Shown piece by piece: positions 19,457 to 31,486 of a DNA stretch of 64,000 nucleotides (positions are counted from its first letter, which is position 1; each line of letters starts with the position of its first letter). The notes beneath the pieces were generated by a model, which was not told where the DNA came from, did no database searches, and worked only from the letters and a program-made list of their open reading frames with translations. A program made the position numbers and the translations under genes. Source of the DNA: Lunularia cruciata (Eukaryota; Streptophyta; Marchantiopsida; Lunulariales; Lunulariaceae); contig OX419759.1 of NCBI GenBank assembly GCA_948567375.1, positions 49,194,593-49,258,592 of the forward strand. The letters run 5' to 3'.

Positions 19457-22440
19457 TGAAATCACGAAATACATAAATGTTGCAGTAGAAAAAGTGTCTA
19501 CCAGTTGCTGTTAATATATAATCCTATCTCTGCCATGAACTGTTGGTGATCGTGTTAGCTACAACCTCGGGGAGTAATGTATGCTGTAATTGATGCGATG
19601 TACAAACAGAGAAAAGGGGAGCACATGTATCCTTTACAGGAAACTTTCTAGGGAACATTAATTTACACACTGAGGAAGCCTGCAGTATCTTGAACACCCT
19701 ATCAGACCTGACAAGACAGTCATGAGGACATCCTTGCCTCTAGGTATATTTTAACAAATCTTCTCAAAACCTTCAGAGTCATTCAGGCAGACATGTAGAG
19801 GATTGCAGACTCATCCTCGATATCAGAGGGACACACAGAGCAAGTCGCGAATATCAACTAGGAGTGCGAAATGAAGCAAGGCTCCACTGCAAGAAAGCTT
19901 CAGTCAATTTAAGAAACGACTTGGGAAATCTCACTCGATGGAGAAAGTTTAACCCGATATACAAGTACAAACAAACCGTGTAAATCACACCTCTAAGACC
20001 CTCCAGTGTGCGTGTGCAGGCTCTATAGCTGGCGATCGACAGGTATAGGATTGCATTCGTCAGGTTTCTGTACATGTCATGTCATACCGATTTGTTGTCA
20101 TTGGTTGGTTAAATGTGGAGTTCTGATTAAAATAAGCGCATTGCAGGATTTTCTCGATGGCACACCCTGAATCCCGTTCTCTACATGTCCTGCTTTGCTT
20201 ATGTCGATGTATCCAACAATTCTGCACTTGAAGCCATGAAGCTAGATCTGTTTGCTTAGGTTCCAATGAAGCTATGGTTTTGGACGTACTACACACCATC
20301 TGGCCACTGTCCTTCAAAAAAGTACATCACGTTCCGGAAGCTGCAGTGCCGGTACGGTATTTCTGTAATGGAGGTAAGGTTTCAACCAGAACTGCGATTG
20401 GTTTTGCACGAATTCTCACGCATGGCAGTGTACGATCACGTCCATCATTCATTTTCCATCGTCTATTTTAACACAACGCCAACGTGGGAGAAGATACCGA
20501 GTGAAGTGCGCCACGAGAAAGATAGGAAGGACCGGAAGTCTGGAATTGCACAGATTGTAGCTCTTAATAATTGGCGAGCAAGTAACTAGTTGAGGCTCGG
20601 CGTCTGGTCGGAGTGGGAAGTTCTTTATAACAAAGAGTCCATTAATGTCTGCTACACTGGCAAGAATCGAAACACGGGATGATGCTCACCGTAGTCGCTG
20701 ACAGCGTTCCTTGAAAGGAGTTCCTCTCGAAACTGGAGAGTCTGAGGTACCGGGTTCATATACCAGAGGATTTAGATGAAAATTTAGTCACTGACAATCT
20801 CAGTAAACACGCTCTCAAGACCAATTTCAATTTCCGTTTTATGCCATCTCTTACAGTCCGGAAGTATACATTGAACAGTATTCAACCTAACGCTAGATGA
20901 AGGTCCGAAGTCATGGACGTTGAAATTTCTCTTCCCATCTGACAGTGATTGCTGACAGTTTGACCATACGACAATATTGCAATCGTTGCAAAAGTGAGAA
21001 TATTGCAAACTTGTTAACACTCAGATGAAGAGTCTTCTTCCACTTACGGTTTTGAGTCGACCACCAATTCTTCCAAAGTCTCCAAACACAAGAATTATGT
21101 GACAGTGTTGAAAATCAGTAGAGTCGATGACACTTGTTTGAAGTGAGGGAAACTCGAGTCCAACGCCGTAAATATTTGGTCAACAGCAGCACGTATCGTT
21201 ATCCACGTCTCAGGTGTCTGCCTAACTGTTGCGTACGAAGGAGGGAATATGAAATTGCACCATCTTTTCATCCATCTCGTTACGACTACGGCTACCACAC
21301 ATAGATTTGTCGTGTATGACGTGAGAAAAAGTCCTACTCCATATGCATATGTTTTGTTCCCAACGACTTATGACTGTAGTGGAAAATTCTGGACAAAGTA
21401 GAGTGACCAGAAAAAGGAGTGACTTTGTGATATTTGGAAAATAGGGTACCAAACACGTACAGATTACTCTGCACGATGAGGTCACAGTTTCGGCGCAGAT
21501 TCTCCTTTATTACTTTCACCTGCTCGCAGCGTCAAATAAAGACATTGTAGCTACTTTAGTTGGTAAGTAGGTCTGGTATTCAGTGGCACGCCTAGATTCA
21601 ATTGGTTTCTGCGTATCATTTTGCTACATTTCCAATCATAGTGTTACACAATTTCATTACGACATAACTGGGATTGGGTGTTGAGATCAAGCTCCAGAGA
21701 AGTTGGTGAGTAAATCTTGAATTTGTTGTGCTGGCTATTCTCATTGGGATGTCATGGTGGGTCTCAAAATCTGCAAACGAATAGTGAAACAGAAAAACAA
21801 ATCTATCTAGCCTTTCATCGTCAGATGAAAGGCTAGATAGACTGAAGGTCGTCTTGACGTGAATAGAATACTATTTCGCACGCTGCATATCATAGTCTAT
21901 GCGTTAGAGGCTAGCTCACAAGTACAGGAATATCGTAGTGACATAGAAGACAGTGCAAGTTATGAATTGTTAACGGATTATTAATCATCTCAAATATAGC
22001 CCTGGTTGAATTGAGAATTCTGTCATCCTTGATTGATTTGAAGATACAGTCATTCTTGGTTGGTTAAACCCATGATCAGGGGTGTAAAAGCAACTTGAGA
22101 TTGGAAAGCAGTGCAGAATCAGGAGGTATCCAATTTGAAATTCCCGATGATGTATCATCACATAAAACTAAAAGGAGATAAGTTTTGCTTGGTTATGATC
22201 AAGCTGCTTGATAAACTTATAAGGCAAACGTCTAAGATGGTGTATTTCTAGTTGAAACAATGTTTTGCATGTTAAATCTGTTTGTCTCCCATGAAGATTT
22301 AAACCCAAATCTCCAGGCAGGTTTGCATGTGTGAAGTTTAAAGAATGAGGTTTATCAGGTTTCAATAGAATAAAACTGTCCAGGGATATAGCATGTGAAC
22401 CTTTGCTCAAATTCTATGATCTATGATTCAAGTTAATTTG
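19457..22440. other. Low-TE interval with a short hairpin and no identified gene
   Basis: The open frames at 20266-20589 (107 residues) and 20274-20471 overlap in two frames and match no family I know. An 18-bp perfect inverted repeat lies at 21802-21841 (separate entry). Base composition is like the serpin neighbourhood rather than the TE regions. Confidence 0.35.
21802..21841. repeat. Perfect 18-bp inverted repeat with 4-nt loop
   Basis: The arms CTATCTAGCCTTTCATC and GATGAAAGGCTAGATAG, plus one more T-A pair, flank the loop GTCA. It could fold as a hairpin in RNA or cruciform in DNA. No related sequence was seen elsewhere in the window. Function unknown. Confidence 0.85.
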
Positions 22441-23388
22441 GTGGCTTTAACGTCTACTTTTGTAGTGTTGTTTTTGTTTCGTCTTGCCATGAAAGCTTGC
22501 TCTCTTTTCTCGACCCTTGTAATATAGATGAAACAAAACCAAAGACAAAAAAGTTATACACAAAAGTAAAAGAAAAAGAATACTACACACCAATAAGAGA
22601 AAGAAGAATACAAATCACAAAAAGTGGGCACAAGGTCCAAGGATGATGTCATAAGATGGTAACAAGACTAACCACTGGTGATAAACAAATAAAGTAACCT
22701 ACTTTTGAATTGTAGGACAAAGATCCTCTAATGGTATATTTGCTAGTTGGGATGGAAGTATGTTTGACATCATTGGGAAAGCTACTAATAGTACCTTCAG
22801 TTTCTCTTACTGAAGACACTATGTCTTCAATGCTTGAGTAGCTCTTACTCCTCAAGTCACCGTCTTCAATTCCATAGAAAAACAACCATATCCCCTCTCC
22901 TTGTAAAGATCCTTGTCTTAATTCTTAAAAAGATTGTCAAACTTATAATTAATATACCCAGAAAATGCCCAAGGCTAAGAGTACAAAAACATAGGGGGTA
23001 ATTGTGGTATATAATGGTCTTCCTTGTCCTTGGTGTCTATGGTCTCTATTACTCCCACCTATATGGCTGCTTGTACCAAGGACTTTGTTTGTAGATGGTT
23101 GAGGATTGCTTTATCAAGCAATGTATGCATCCATCCATGAAAGTCACTATATTTATTCTTACTTGCAAAGGAGGCGTACAAAGTATGGCTAAAACACTAC
23201 ACAATCTATACTTGGAACAATATGGACAGTAAGATTATGCCTTGTCTTGAATGGTATTATGAACTATATTGTGCTCTTTAACCAAAGCATATCATAAAAT
23301 ATATATATTGTGTATGTTATACAAAGATCCACTAACACAATCTAGTAGATCTAAACATGTTGGGTGTGATAAGCCCAACTATAGAAAA
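22441..23388. other. AT-rich interval without recognisable features
   Basis: No frame, RNA gene or TE terminus could be supported. It borders the LTR of the decayed chromovirus copy starting at 23389. Confidence 0.35.
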
Positions 23389-23760
23389 TGCAACAATGTT
23401 GAGTTAGCAGCAAAGTATAGTTAAAGGAGGTTAGAATTAGCATGGATTAAAAGTTCTAAGAATGTTCTAAAATATCCAAGAAATTTCTAAAAACTTACAA
23501 AGGATTAAGTAGCTTGTATGCCAAGTAAATAGCTAGCTTAGCGTATACTCTAAGAAATGCAACTAAATGGCTAGCTTAGCTTGTATGCAAAGAAAGAAAC
23601 CTTCTAGAAGGAAACTTCTTTGGAAGCTTCACTTGGAGTATAAGTAATGAGTTTACCTTTAAATACTAAAGTTTGTGCCCATCTCAAGCATTTGGAGTTT
23701 ATTCACTTGAGAGTTTCAGTTTGATCTTCCATCTTCCTATTTATTTCCTTGGTTGTTACA
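23389..23760 (+). repeat. 5' LTR of a decayed chromovirus copy
   Basis: The segment starts TGCAACAATGTTGAGTTAGC, matching the reverse complement of the LTR at 40418-40866 (TGTAACAATATGGAGTTTAG), and ends GGTTGTTACA directly before a primer site. It shares the AGCTTGTATGC/CTAGCTTAGC words of that LTR. No matching 3' LTR was found. Confidence 0.65.
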
Positions 23761-23761
23761 T

Positions 23762-23774
23762 TGGTATTAGAACA
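23762..23774 (+). other. Decayed primer binding site (initiator tRNA-Met)
   Basis: TGGTATTAGAACA differs from the expected TGGTATCAGAGCA by one C-to-T and one G-to-A change. It sits one base after the LTR end. Confidence 0.7.
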
Positions 23775-25905
23775 AGCATGTGATGGATGGAATGTATGGA
23801 CTACTAAATCCATTTCTACCAAACCATTGGGATTTCCATATCCATGTGCTATCTCAACATTGTTTACAACAATTCATCCTAGCAAGGTTTGGTCAAGAGT
23901 TCTTGAATGCAACTATCTTGTCCTATGAATCATTGATCCTTCTATTGTGATTATGGAGAGTGGTGGATGGATTGTATCTACATATTACCAAATAAATATT
24001 TATGAGTTGAAGTTTGGTGTAGCAATAGTCATGGCAATAATGCTTGAAGTTATCATTGCTATACAATAGAAAAAATTGAGCATCTTACTTGATTCTTAGA
24101 AGCAAGAGATTGTGATGGTCAACAACAAGAGCAAATGAAGAAAGTAGTTGTCCAAGAAGAAGAAGATTGAGTTTGATTTCTAAGAACTAAGGAAGAAGAT
24201 TGAGTTTGATTTTTAAAACTTAAAAAAGGAGATTGAGTTTGAAGTCAGGGGGTGTTTGAGGATGCAAGAGTTTATGGGTGAAATGAAGATTTTTTTGTTT
24301 TATTTTGAGCATTACTTTGAACCAAAAAACCTTTTAGATGATCAAAGACTAGTCTTCTTAGCTTTGAGTCATTTAGAAGGAGTAGCAAAACAATAGTTAT
24401 GATTACAAGTAGAGCAAGCTCAAGGGCAATTTGTTACCCCAATCTTGCCATGTGAACACTTTAAGGATATAATAATTGGAAGGTTCAAAGCAATAAATAC
24501 TATTCAAGTTGCAAAAGATCTATTTGCAGCATAGAGGTAGATTGGTTTTATGAGAAGATATATTACTTAGTTCTAGAATATCATGATACAAGTTTAAAAG
24601 ATCTATAAAGAGGAAGCACTTGATTGGTGTGTAAAACCACATACTAAATTGAAGTAATCATATGAAAACCTAGATATTTGGAAGAGGCCATGCAATTAGT
24701 TGAGAACACTTTGATTGCTTGGTTACTACAACTTGGTCTCGACTTTGACCTTCACAGAACCTACAAACACATCAAGTATGGGTAGATGATCCAATACCAA
24801 TGGAGATCAATGCTATCCAATAGAGACCACTCAACATTATAGATTAAAAGTTGTTAAAAAATTAGTAGCTACTTTTATTATAGCACATCAGACATCACAT
24901 TGTTGAATGTCCAAGCAAGAAAAGAAAACTTTCAACAATTGATCAAATAGAGTTCTTGGAGCATGATGATGAAAGAAAAAAAGATTCCAAATAGGATATA
25001 TTGAGCCACATATTAGGAACTTGATTAGTTCTAATAAGACTAAGGCTCTACCTATGCAAATTTGATTCACTTGCAAATTATGATATCAAATTATAGTTAT
25101 CACATCTTGGTTGATTGTGAAAGTTATTAAAATTGCATGTCCATGCAATTAGCAAAAGAATTATATAATTTTATCAAGAAATTATTAATATAATAGAAAT
25201 TATTTTTGCATTTTTTTACCTCATATCCTATTGAATTTAAGGTTGGAAAAGAGTATTTAGAGTGGATGAGATTTATAAGAACTTCCTTATACTAATATAA
25301 TTCTAAGTCTTCTTTGACTTAAATATCATGAGGTTCAATATAAAATTCAAGTAAAAAACCAATCAAATTGAACAACAAACAAATTGAACCTCATGACGTT
25401 CAAGTCAAAGAGGACTTAGACTTTATCAATGTAAGGAAGTTATTACAAATCTCATGCACTCTAAATACTCTTTGCTAACCTTAAATTCAAGGTAAGAATT
25501 ATTGATTAGGTTGTATAGCACCTTTGAGGAAGATACATAAGAGCAATCAAGATAGGAAGTTTGTTTGTCTAGTGGTTATAGAATGAACTTTGGATGAAAA
25601 TATTCTTATTTTTGGCATGTGGATCAAATTTATACTGCAAGGAGAATCTGATGAGGAAAATAAGCATAAAAAACATGTGGTCAATTAGATTGTATAGGAA
25701 TTTAAATTTGTGTTTCTTGATGGTCTTCCAAAGCATTACCCTTTGATGGAAGTATACTCTTTAAGATCAAGTTATTGCCAAGTAGTAATCTAATGAGTAG
25801 ACCAGTTTATTGACTCTCACCAAAAGGAGTTAGAAGAACTCTAAATAACACTAATCAAGTTGTTGGAGAAGGATTTCATACAACATACCAAATCTTCTTA
25901 AGGAG
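23775..25905 (+). pseudogene. Decayed chromovirus body: leader ORF, gag, protease, start of RT
   Basis: This is the same family as the element at 35193-40866 but on the + strand and far more decayed. After the primer site it shows the leader peptide MDGMYGLLNPFLPNHWDF (the other copy has MDGIYGPPNPLPPNHWDF). Gag words such as EEAMQLVE appear near 24690. Near 25755-25850, FKIKLLPSSNLMSRPVY aligns with the pre-RT segment of the other copy. Stops and frameshifts occur throughout. The copy is cut off near 25905, where an LTR-like tract of another family begins. Confidence 0.7.
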
Positions 25906-26590
25906 CACTAACATGCATATATACATTGCTACACAATATACATTTTTGTCAATATCATACACTATAGAAGCACAACTCACACATAAGTCATACATGAACT
26001 CTAAAGTACCATAATAATCATTTCATTCTTTCATCCAAATCACACTCAAATCAGATTTGTACTTAATTCTTCACTCAACAATCTGGTAACAATTGAGCAC
26101 TAATTACAGTCAAACCACATCCACTCTTGCTAAGAGATTATGTGAAGCTCGCTTGGCATTTATACACCATAGCTAGGAACTTGAAGGCTCAATATTAGAG
26201 AAGTGAGCTCTTTGGATCTACACTTTGAAGGTATACCCTTCTGCTTGACCTAAGTCTCTAGCCCTAATGGCACCATTGACAACACATTTGATAGTGCAAA
26301 TAGTGCAAGTGATAGTGGGTCCTACCATGTGATCAATAGCCCTAATATGAAATTGGACCACCAACAAGTAGTCCATGAGTAACTACCAAAATACCTATGA
26401 CTACCAACACTACCACTCGAGCTTTCAAGCAAACTAGCTTTGACGTTATAAATGTCATGACAGTTGTAGTGCATATATACATTGCTACACAACATACGTT
26501 GCTCTTAATATAATATACTATAGAAGCAAAACTCACACATAAATCATACATGAACTCTAAAGTGCCACAATTGCCACCCTAGGTGGTAGT
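25906..26590 (-). repeat. LTR-like repeats of the PHD-type gypsy family
   Basis: Two same-orientation copies of a 115-bp tract (25913-26025 and 26469-26580) flank the 440-bp repeat also found at 14041-14490. Together they look like about 555 bp of LTR followed by the start of another copy. The tracts are reverse complements of 11948-12075, the 3' end of the old + strand element. Borders and target duplications could not be fixed. Confidence 0.55.
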
Positions 26591-27330
26591 TAGGTCCCTC
26601 CAACTCCAAATAGCGACATACTCTAAGTATGTGGTATGCTCTATGGTATGCAAAGATCAAGAGGTCGGGTGCTATTTACCTTCATCATTAGTCATATGTC
26701 TGCAATCTATATCATATAACCGCTGAACTTGCTATAGGTCAAGTGCATCTAGGACATAACCATGGTCCATGAGGAACCATTATGAGGGGAGGAGTCAAAC
26801 ATGCTATATCCCATCTTCTCAAATGATTATCACACACCAACATAGTAATAGCTCCATCAAAAGAGCCACATAACATACACCGCAAGCTTACACATATAAG
26901 TGCCAAGCTTGGGTCCATAATGCCATCAATGTTTGGGAGGTGGTATGGCACATAATTGCACACATGACCAAACAACACCATCATGTCCTTCCAACATGAG
27001 GACTCTGAAAGGCAAAACCTCATGCACTCTTAAGATAGTGCGGCTTGTACTAACATCAAGTGTCATTGGTGCAATTTGTTGTAGATATACATAGTCACCT
27101 AGATGAAATCAATGGATTGAGGGTCCAAAACCTCCTCCTTGACTAGAAGCATAGCATAAGGTATCCTTATGCTAAGCAATTACTAAGTTCTCAAAGGCCA
27201 TTGGCATTACTCTCCAAAAGATCTCTGCTCATTAAGAACAAATGCTCACCCATATGTTTGGATGATCCAAGTCCAAAACTATAGTAACATCTTAGCAACT
27301 ACTATAGATTTGTAGTTGTTCACTTTTGAG
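26591..27330 (-). pseudogene. Ty3/gypsy integrase C-terminus with PHD finger, degenerate fragment
   Basis: Minus-strand translation aligns with 11300-11800. The integrase tail (GDYVYLQQIAPMTLDV, then VLMLEGHDGVVW) comes first. A PHD-finger block lies at about 26745-26895: CMLCGSFDGAITMLVCDN, then WDIACLTPPL, then PWLCPRCT. Of the eight C4HC3 ligands, six Cys remain. The fourth Cys is now His and the fifth position (His) is Asp. This block keeps the last C-x2-C that the 11650 copy has partly lost, and the reverse holds for the fourth ligand, so the common ancestor had a complete finger. RT and integrase core are missing here. Confidence 0.75.
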
Positions 27331-27789
27331 CTCCCTTTGCTCTTTGCTCCTCCTATCAATACCCTACAATTTCTATCATTGAGTTGGGTTATAGTTGGAT
27401 CTATCATTGACTTGTGTTATATTTAGATCCAAGCCATTGAGATGGCTTGCACAAGTGCTTAGATTATTCTTCTTTAGAGAATTGCAAAATTGATTTGGTT
27501 GATTTGAAGGCAGAAATGGAGAGTGACAATCCTGAGGAGTCGCTCAATCGGAACAAGTGGAGCTCAAACAATGAAGAAGATACTCACAAGAAGATAGAAT
27601 TATACATTGGAATCCTATTATTTGCAAGATAGAGTGCAATTTACTTGGAGTAGTGAGCTTTTATTGAAAATTTTGTGTGGACTAGATGCTTGAGCATTTA
27701 TATAACTTATTAGAATGGATTTATTATTGTTCCAAGCTTTATTAAATATCATAAAAAGTCATGAAGTATTTAGATATACCTCTCAAAGA
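27331..27789. other. Short interval between TE fragments
   Basis: The frame at 27447-27632 has no recognised domain. Nothing else is visible. Confidence 0.35.
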
Positions 27790-28157
27790 ACACAAACTCC
27801 CATATAAATGAAGATTGCCCTTGCTCTTGATAGGTTTGGCCATCATGGCAATGGGGCAAGTGGGACAAGTGGGCTAAACCTAAGAGGAATTAGTGCAAGC
27901 TCTACAATTGTGTTTACAAAACAAGTAATGACTGCAATCATTTTTTATCTTGGGCAAGGTGATAAAATGGCTGGATCAAGAGGAGAGGTCAATAATATCT
28001 AAAAGAAATTGCAAAAAGGATTCCCTAGGTGCGTGGGTTTAGTGGATGGGACTTTATTTAGATTGTATCAATGACCCAAAGTGGATGAGAAGATATATTT
28101 GTGTCAAAAAGGATTTTATTCTATTAATGGTCAAGTTGTATGCAATGATAGGAGAAG
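27790..28157 (+). pseudogene. PIF/Harbinger transposase, first half (split gene)
   Basis: The translation gives ALALDRFGHHGNGASG, then STIVFTKQVMTAI, then CVGLVDGTLFRLY, then KGFYSINGQVVCNDRRR. This is the N-terminal half of a PIF/Harbinger DDE transposase, with the first catalytic Asp in VDGT intact. The copy at 49000-50250 aligns through the same blocks. The reading stops after the Arg-Arg at 28157 and resumes at 33653, so the gene was interrupted by inserted DNA. An internal stop and frameshifts show that it was already, or has since become, a pseudogene. Confidence 0.75.
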
Positions 28158-29309
28158 GTGTGACAACCCAATTTCAACGTACTTATAGTTTAATTGGTAA
28201 AAATAGTTTGTTCCAACAAAGATATGGTTTGGAATTGGTTAAGAGTGAAGGGAAAGTGTCACTTTGTCACAAGTTGGCAATTGTTACATCTTTGACCTCT
28301 TGGGTAGGACAATCCTAGAAGAGGGTAGGGTACCCTTTTGTAGCACAATACAAAAAAAAAACCACTAAATCACATTCATAAAAGATATCTCACTACACAA
28401 GATTCTAAAGGTGATGATTTAGTCTATCATGTTGGTCATTCAATCTTGAGGGTCTTTCACTTGTAGTTACTTATATAATGCGCACCATAGTGCCAATGAG
28501 AGCGTTCTACTCTTCCCAAAGGGCACTCCTCACTACTACATTGCAGGTTTGTGAGACCCTAAGATTTTCATTATGTGTGATATTTTATGACACTCATAGC
28601 TATCATGACTCTCAACACATCATCCCGATCCTTCAAAACTCCCAAGTTTGACTACCTTCTTGCACCTCAGCATTCGCATTCATACTTTGAGTTTCTCACC
28701 ACTACTTGACTTGGCAATCAAAAAACATACACCATACGGACATTGATACACTTAGGATCTAAGAGATCTTCAAGCATCATCCCCACAACAGAGTCAAATT
28801 CACAAACTCACAAGCAAAACGATTGCACATTCATGACTTTAATAGACAAGTATGAGATGGAATTCCAATATATACTGATTGAACCTATATTAAGTTGGAT
28901 TGACTCCCATATACTCTCTACTACAACAAGATGAGTTGCATCCATGGTTGTGCAATGCCATGACCACATAACTATGAATTAAGACTAACCTTTTTACCTA
29001 ATTGGTTGCTATAGATTAAATGCTACAATAATGCCACCCATAGAGAGGTGCTTATTGTACACTCTACCAATCCTATGAATCTAGCTATATCTTGGGAGAA
29101 TGGTCCCAATGATTAGATATTACAAAAGAATCAATTTAATGTATAGAGCCTTAATTGCTCAAAAGATTCATATACACATTATTGCACAAAGACCTTCCAC
29201 TACAATGAACTTCCAATCACAATGAAGTGGCAAACTAATGGTTATGTTGTGATGACCATCACTTGATGATGCACAACTATACAATTGTACAAGTATTGTA
29301 CACCATGAT

Positions 29310-29940
29310 CTACTTTCTTGACCTTCTTTCACCTTTACACCTCCAAATTAGCTCCTCAATGTGGTCATTATATTCGTCTAATTTGTGGTAGAAATAACGT
29401 AAGACACTTTTGAACTTGGTATCATGCTTGCACAACATCTCTGCAAGCTTGGTCAATTGTTCAATGGAGTAAGTCTTGGCCTCTAATGCATGTATCTCTG
29501 ACTTCAACTCCTATAGCTTAGCCTAGTGAGCTTGGGTCATAATAGCTAACTCCACTTGGGTCTTTATTTTATTAATATTGTCTTTTATGATTGTAAGGAC
29601 TCTCATTTGTTCCTCATCTAGAGTATCATAGATGGATTGCAACTCCATCTCCACCTCTTGTTTGACTTGTACTTGGAGGATGTGGGCTTGATCTTCTTGG
29701 TTGGTCACAATCATGGACAACTCCTTAATATGCAACTTGGAGATCTCCAAGGTGGCATCACAAGATTGCTTTTCTATAGCCTTCTCCCTCCAAAGACCAT
29801 CTAGCTCTTTCTTCAAGGACATTACCTCCTTGTGGCCTAACATCCAACTCTTTGGTATGCTTCTTTTTCATCTCCTCCACTCACTACTTGGATCTACCCT
29901 TGAGAGTTGCTAGGTTGGAGTATGCTTGGGTAATTGTAAT
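29310..29940 (-). pseudogene. Unrecognised coiled-coil protein relic
   Basis: Two consecutive same-frame segments (29843-29523 and 29507-29310) are separated by one or two stops. They are rich in Leu, Glu, Lys and Gln with heptad-like spacing (EVMSLKKELDGLWREKAIEK, then ELSMIVTNQEDQAHILQVQV, then EIHALEAKTYSIEQLTKLAE). No enzymatic motif is seen. A related coiled-coil character occurs at 30700-31350 on the same strand, so a larger coiled-coil protein may once have spanned this region. Its family is unknown to me. Confidence 0.4.
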
Positions 29941-29949
29941 CTTTTGAGG

Positions 29950-30230
29950 ATAAGAGGACCCTCAAGAGAAACATAGGAGAAGAAACAAAAAGCTTCACAC
30001 TCAATACTTTGATGCCCCAAAGGAGCACCTTGTCTTTATTATAGCAAAGAGAATTCTCTCAAAAGAAGCTCCACCCTTGGATCAAATACATGGATTGGTG
30101 ACATATCAGTAAGTGCTACCCTTAGATTAGTTGCATGGATGGCTGACATGTCAATTCTTGTCCAATTTGGTTGGTCAAACAAGTTTTACTAGAGGGATTC
30201 TTTAAAGAATCTTCCCATAGGGAGCTCAAA
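29950..30230. repeat. Dispersed repeat, inverted relative to 45400-45710
   Basis: Shared words include AGAGAAACATA, GATGCCCCAA, GGAGCACCTT, AAGCTCCACC and GCTGACATGTCA, in reverse-complement order at 45400-45710. It lies next to a coiled-coil relic and may be a TE terminus. Confidence 0.5.
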
Positions 30231-31486
30231 ATTAGAAATCTCTTGATGAGACAAATAAGAAGGGATGAGGGTGGAAGGGTTAACCATATAATTCGAACGG
30301 GTTAAAATTTTTCCATTTTCAAGGCCTAATTCATCCATTTAGGCCTCTAAAATTGGCTTTGAAGTTTTTAGTGTGTTTTTGGCTCTTGCATTATTATAGG
30401 AAGCAATCTTTTGATGACACTTCTATCTGATCTACTTAGGTCATCATATATAATACCCTGCTAGATGTTACCAAGCTAAATTTCACATGTAGATAATATA
30501 TCTAGCTAATGGTACTACAAACCTCTCCCCTTGTAAGATGCAACATCCTCATTGCAAAGTTGTTGCTCAAAAGTTTGCACTAACACCAGTGCATGGATCA
30601 AGTTCACTCTTGGCTCCCATGTTGCTTAATTCCTAAGTTCCTAAGCCTAAGTTGCTCCCATGTTACCATGTTTACTATGTTTAGCTAATGGTATTATAGT
30701 AATCTGTTTTCTTGAGCTTGCTATCTCCTCCTCCATTTTGGCCATCTCTTGATCCTTTTCTTGCATACTCTCCTCATGTGCAGTCTTGTAGTTTGCAAAG
30801 GCCTTCTCTCATTGAGTAGACCCTACCTTTATCACTATAGGGTCTGCATTGACACTATGTAATTCCTCCTTGTGCTTTATTAGTATGGTGTCCCTATCAT
30901 GCTTCCAAGTCTTGTAGTTGTTGGAAATTATAGTGAGCTCACCTTACTTCATCTTTAAGGAGGCATCCCAATTTCTAGAGTAGTTTCAAGGTGGAAAATC
31001 CTAGCTTCAATGGAAGTCAGGTCTTCTTCTATTTGTGGTGCTCCACTCCCTCTTTTGCCTCCATGGCCCTGATCACCATACTCACTGATTCCTTCCTTCT
31101 GCATGTGCTAGCCGCTCTCAGAAACATGCTATCTCTTGAGACTCTTTAGGGTCACAAGGTTGTTTGTCATGCACACCATACCCTTTCATTTTTGCAAGTT
31201 GGGTGTCCAAGTGAAGAATGTGGGTGTTGGCTTTGACCAACTCCTTCTCTACCGCTTGCTTTTCCCATAGGGTTGTTTAAATGTGAAAGTGCAAGAAATT
31301 CATCAATCTCTTGTAGTCCATCACCATAGGGTCAATTTATTAGTAGGCAAGGAGTAGTTCTTCCAGGGTCTTCAATACTAGCCCCAACATACAAACAACC
31401 CAAGATGACAATAGAGGATAGTTAAGTGGGTACATGAAGAACCCTTCCATGTATATTGGCAGATTTGGCTTGGGTCATGGTGCCTC

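Noticed and set aside
20266..20589. 107-residue frame considered as a gene
   Set aside because: Overlaps another open frame (20274-20471), no domain, no splice or promoter support.
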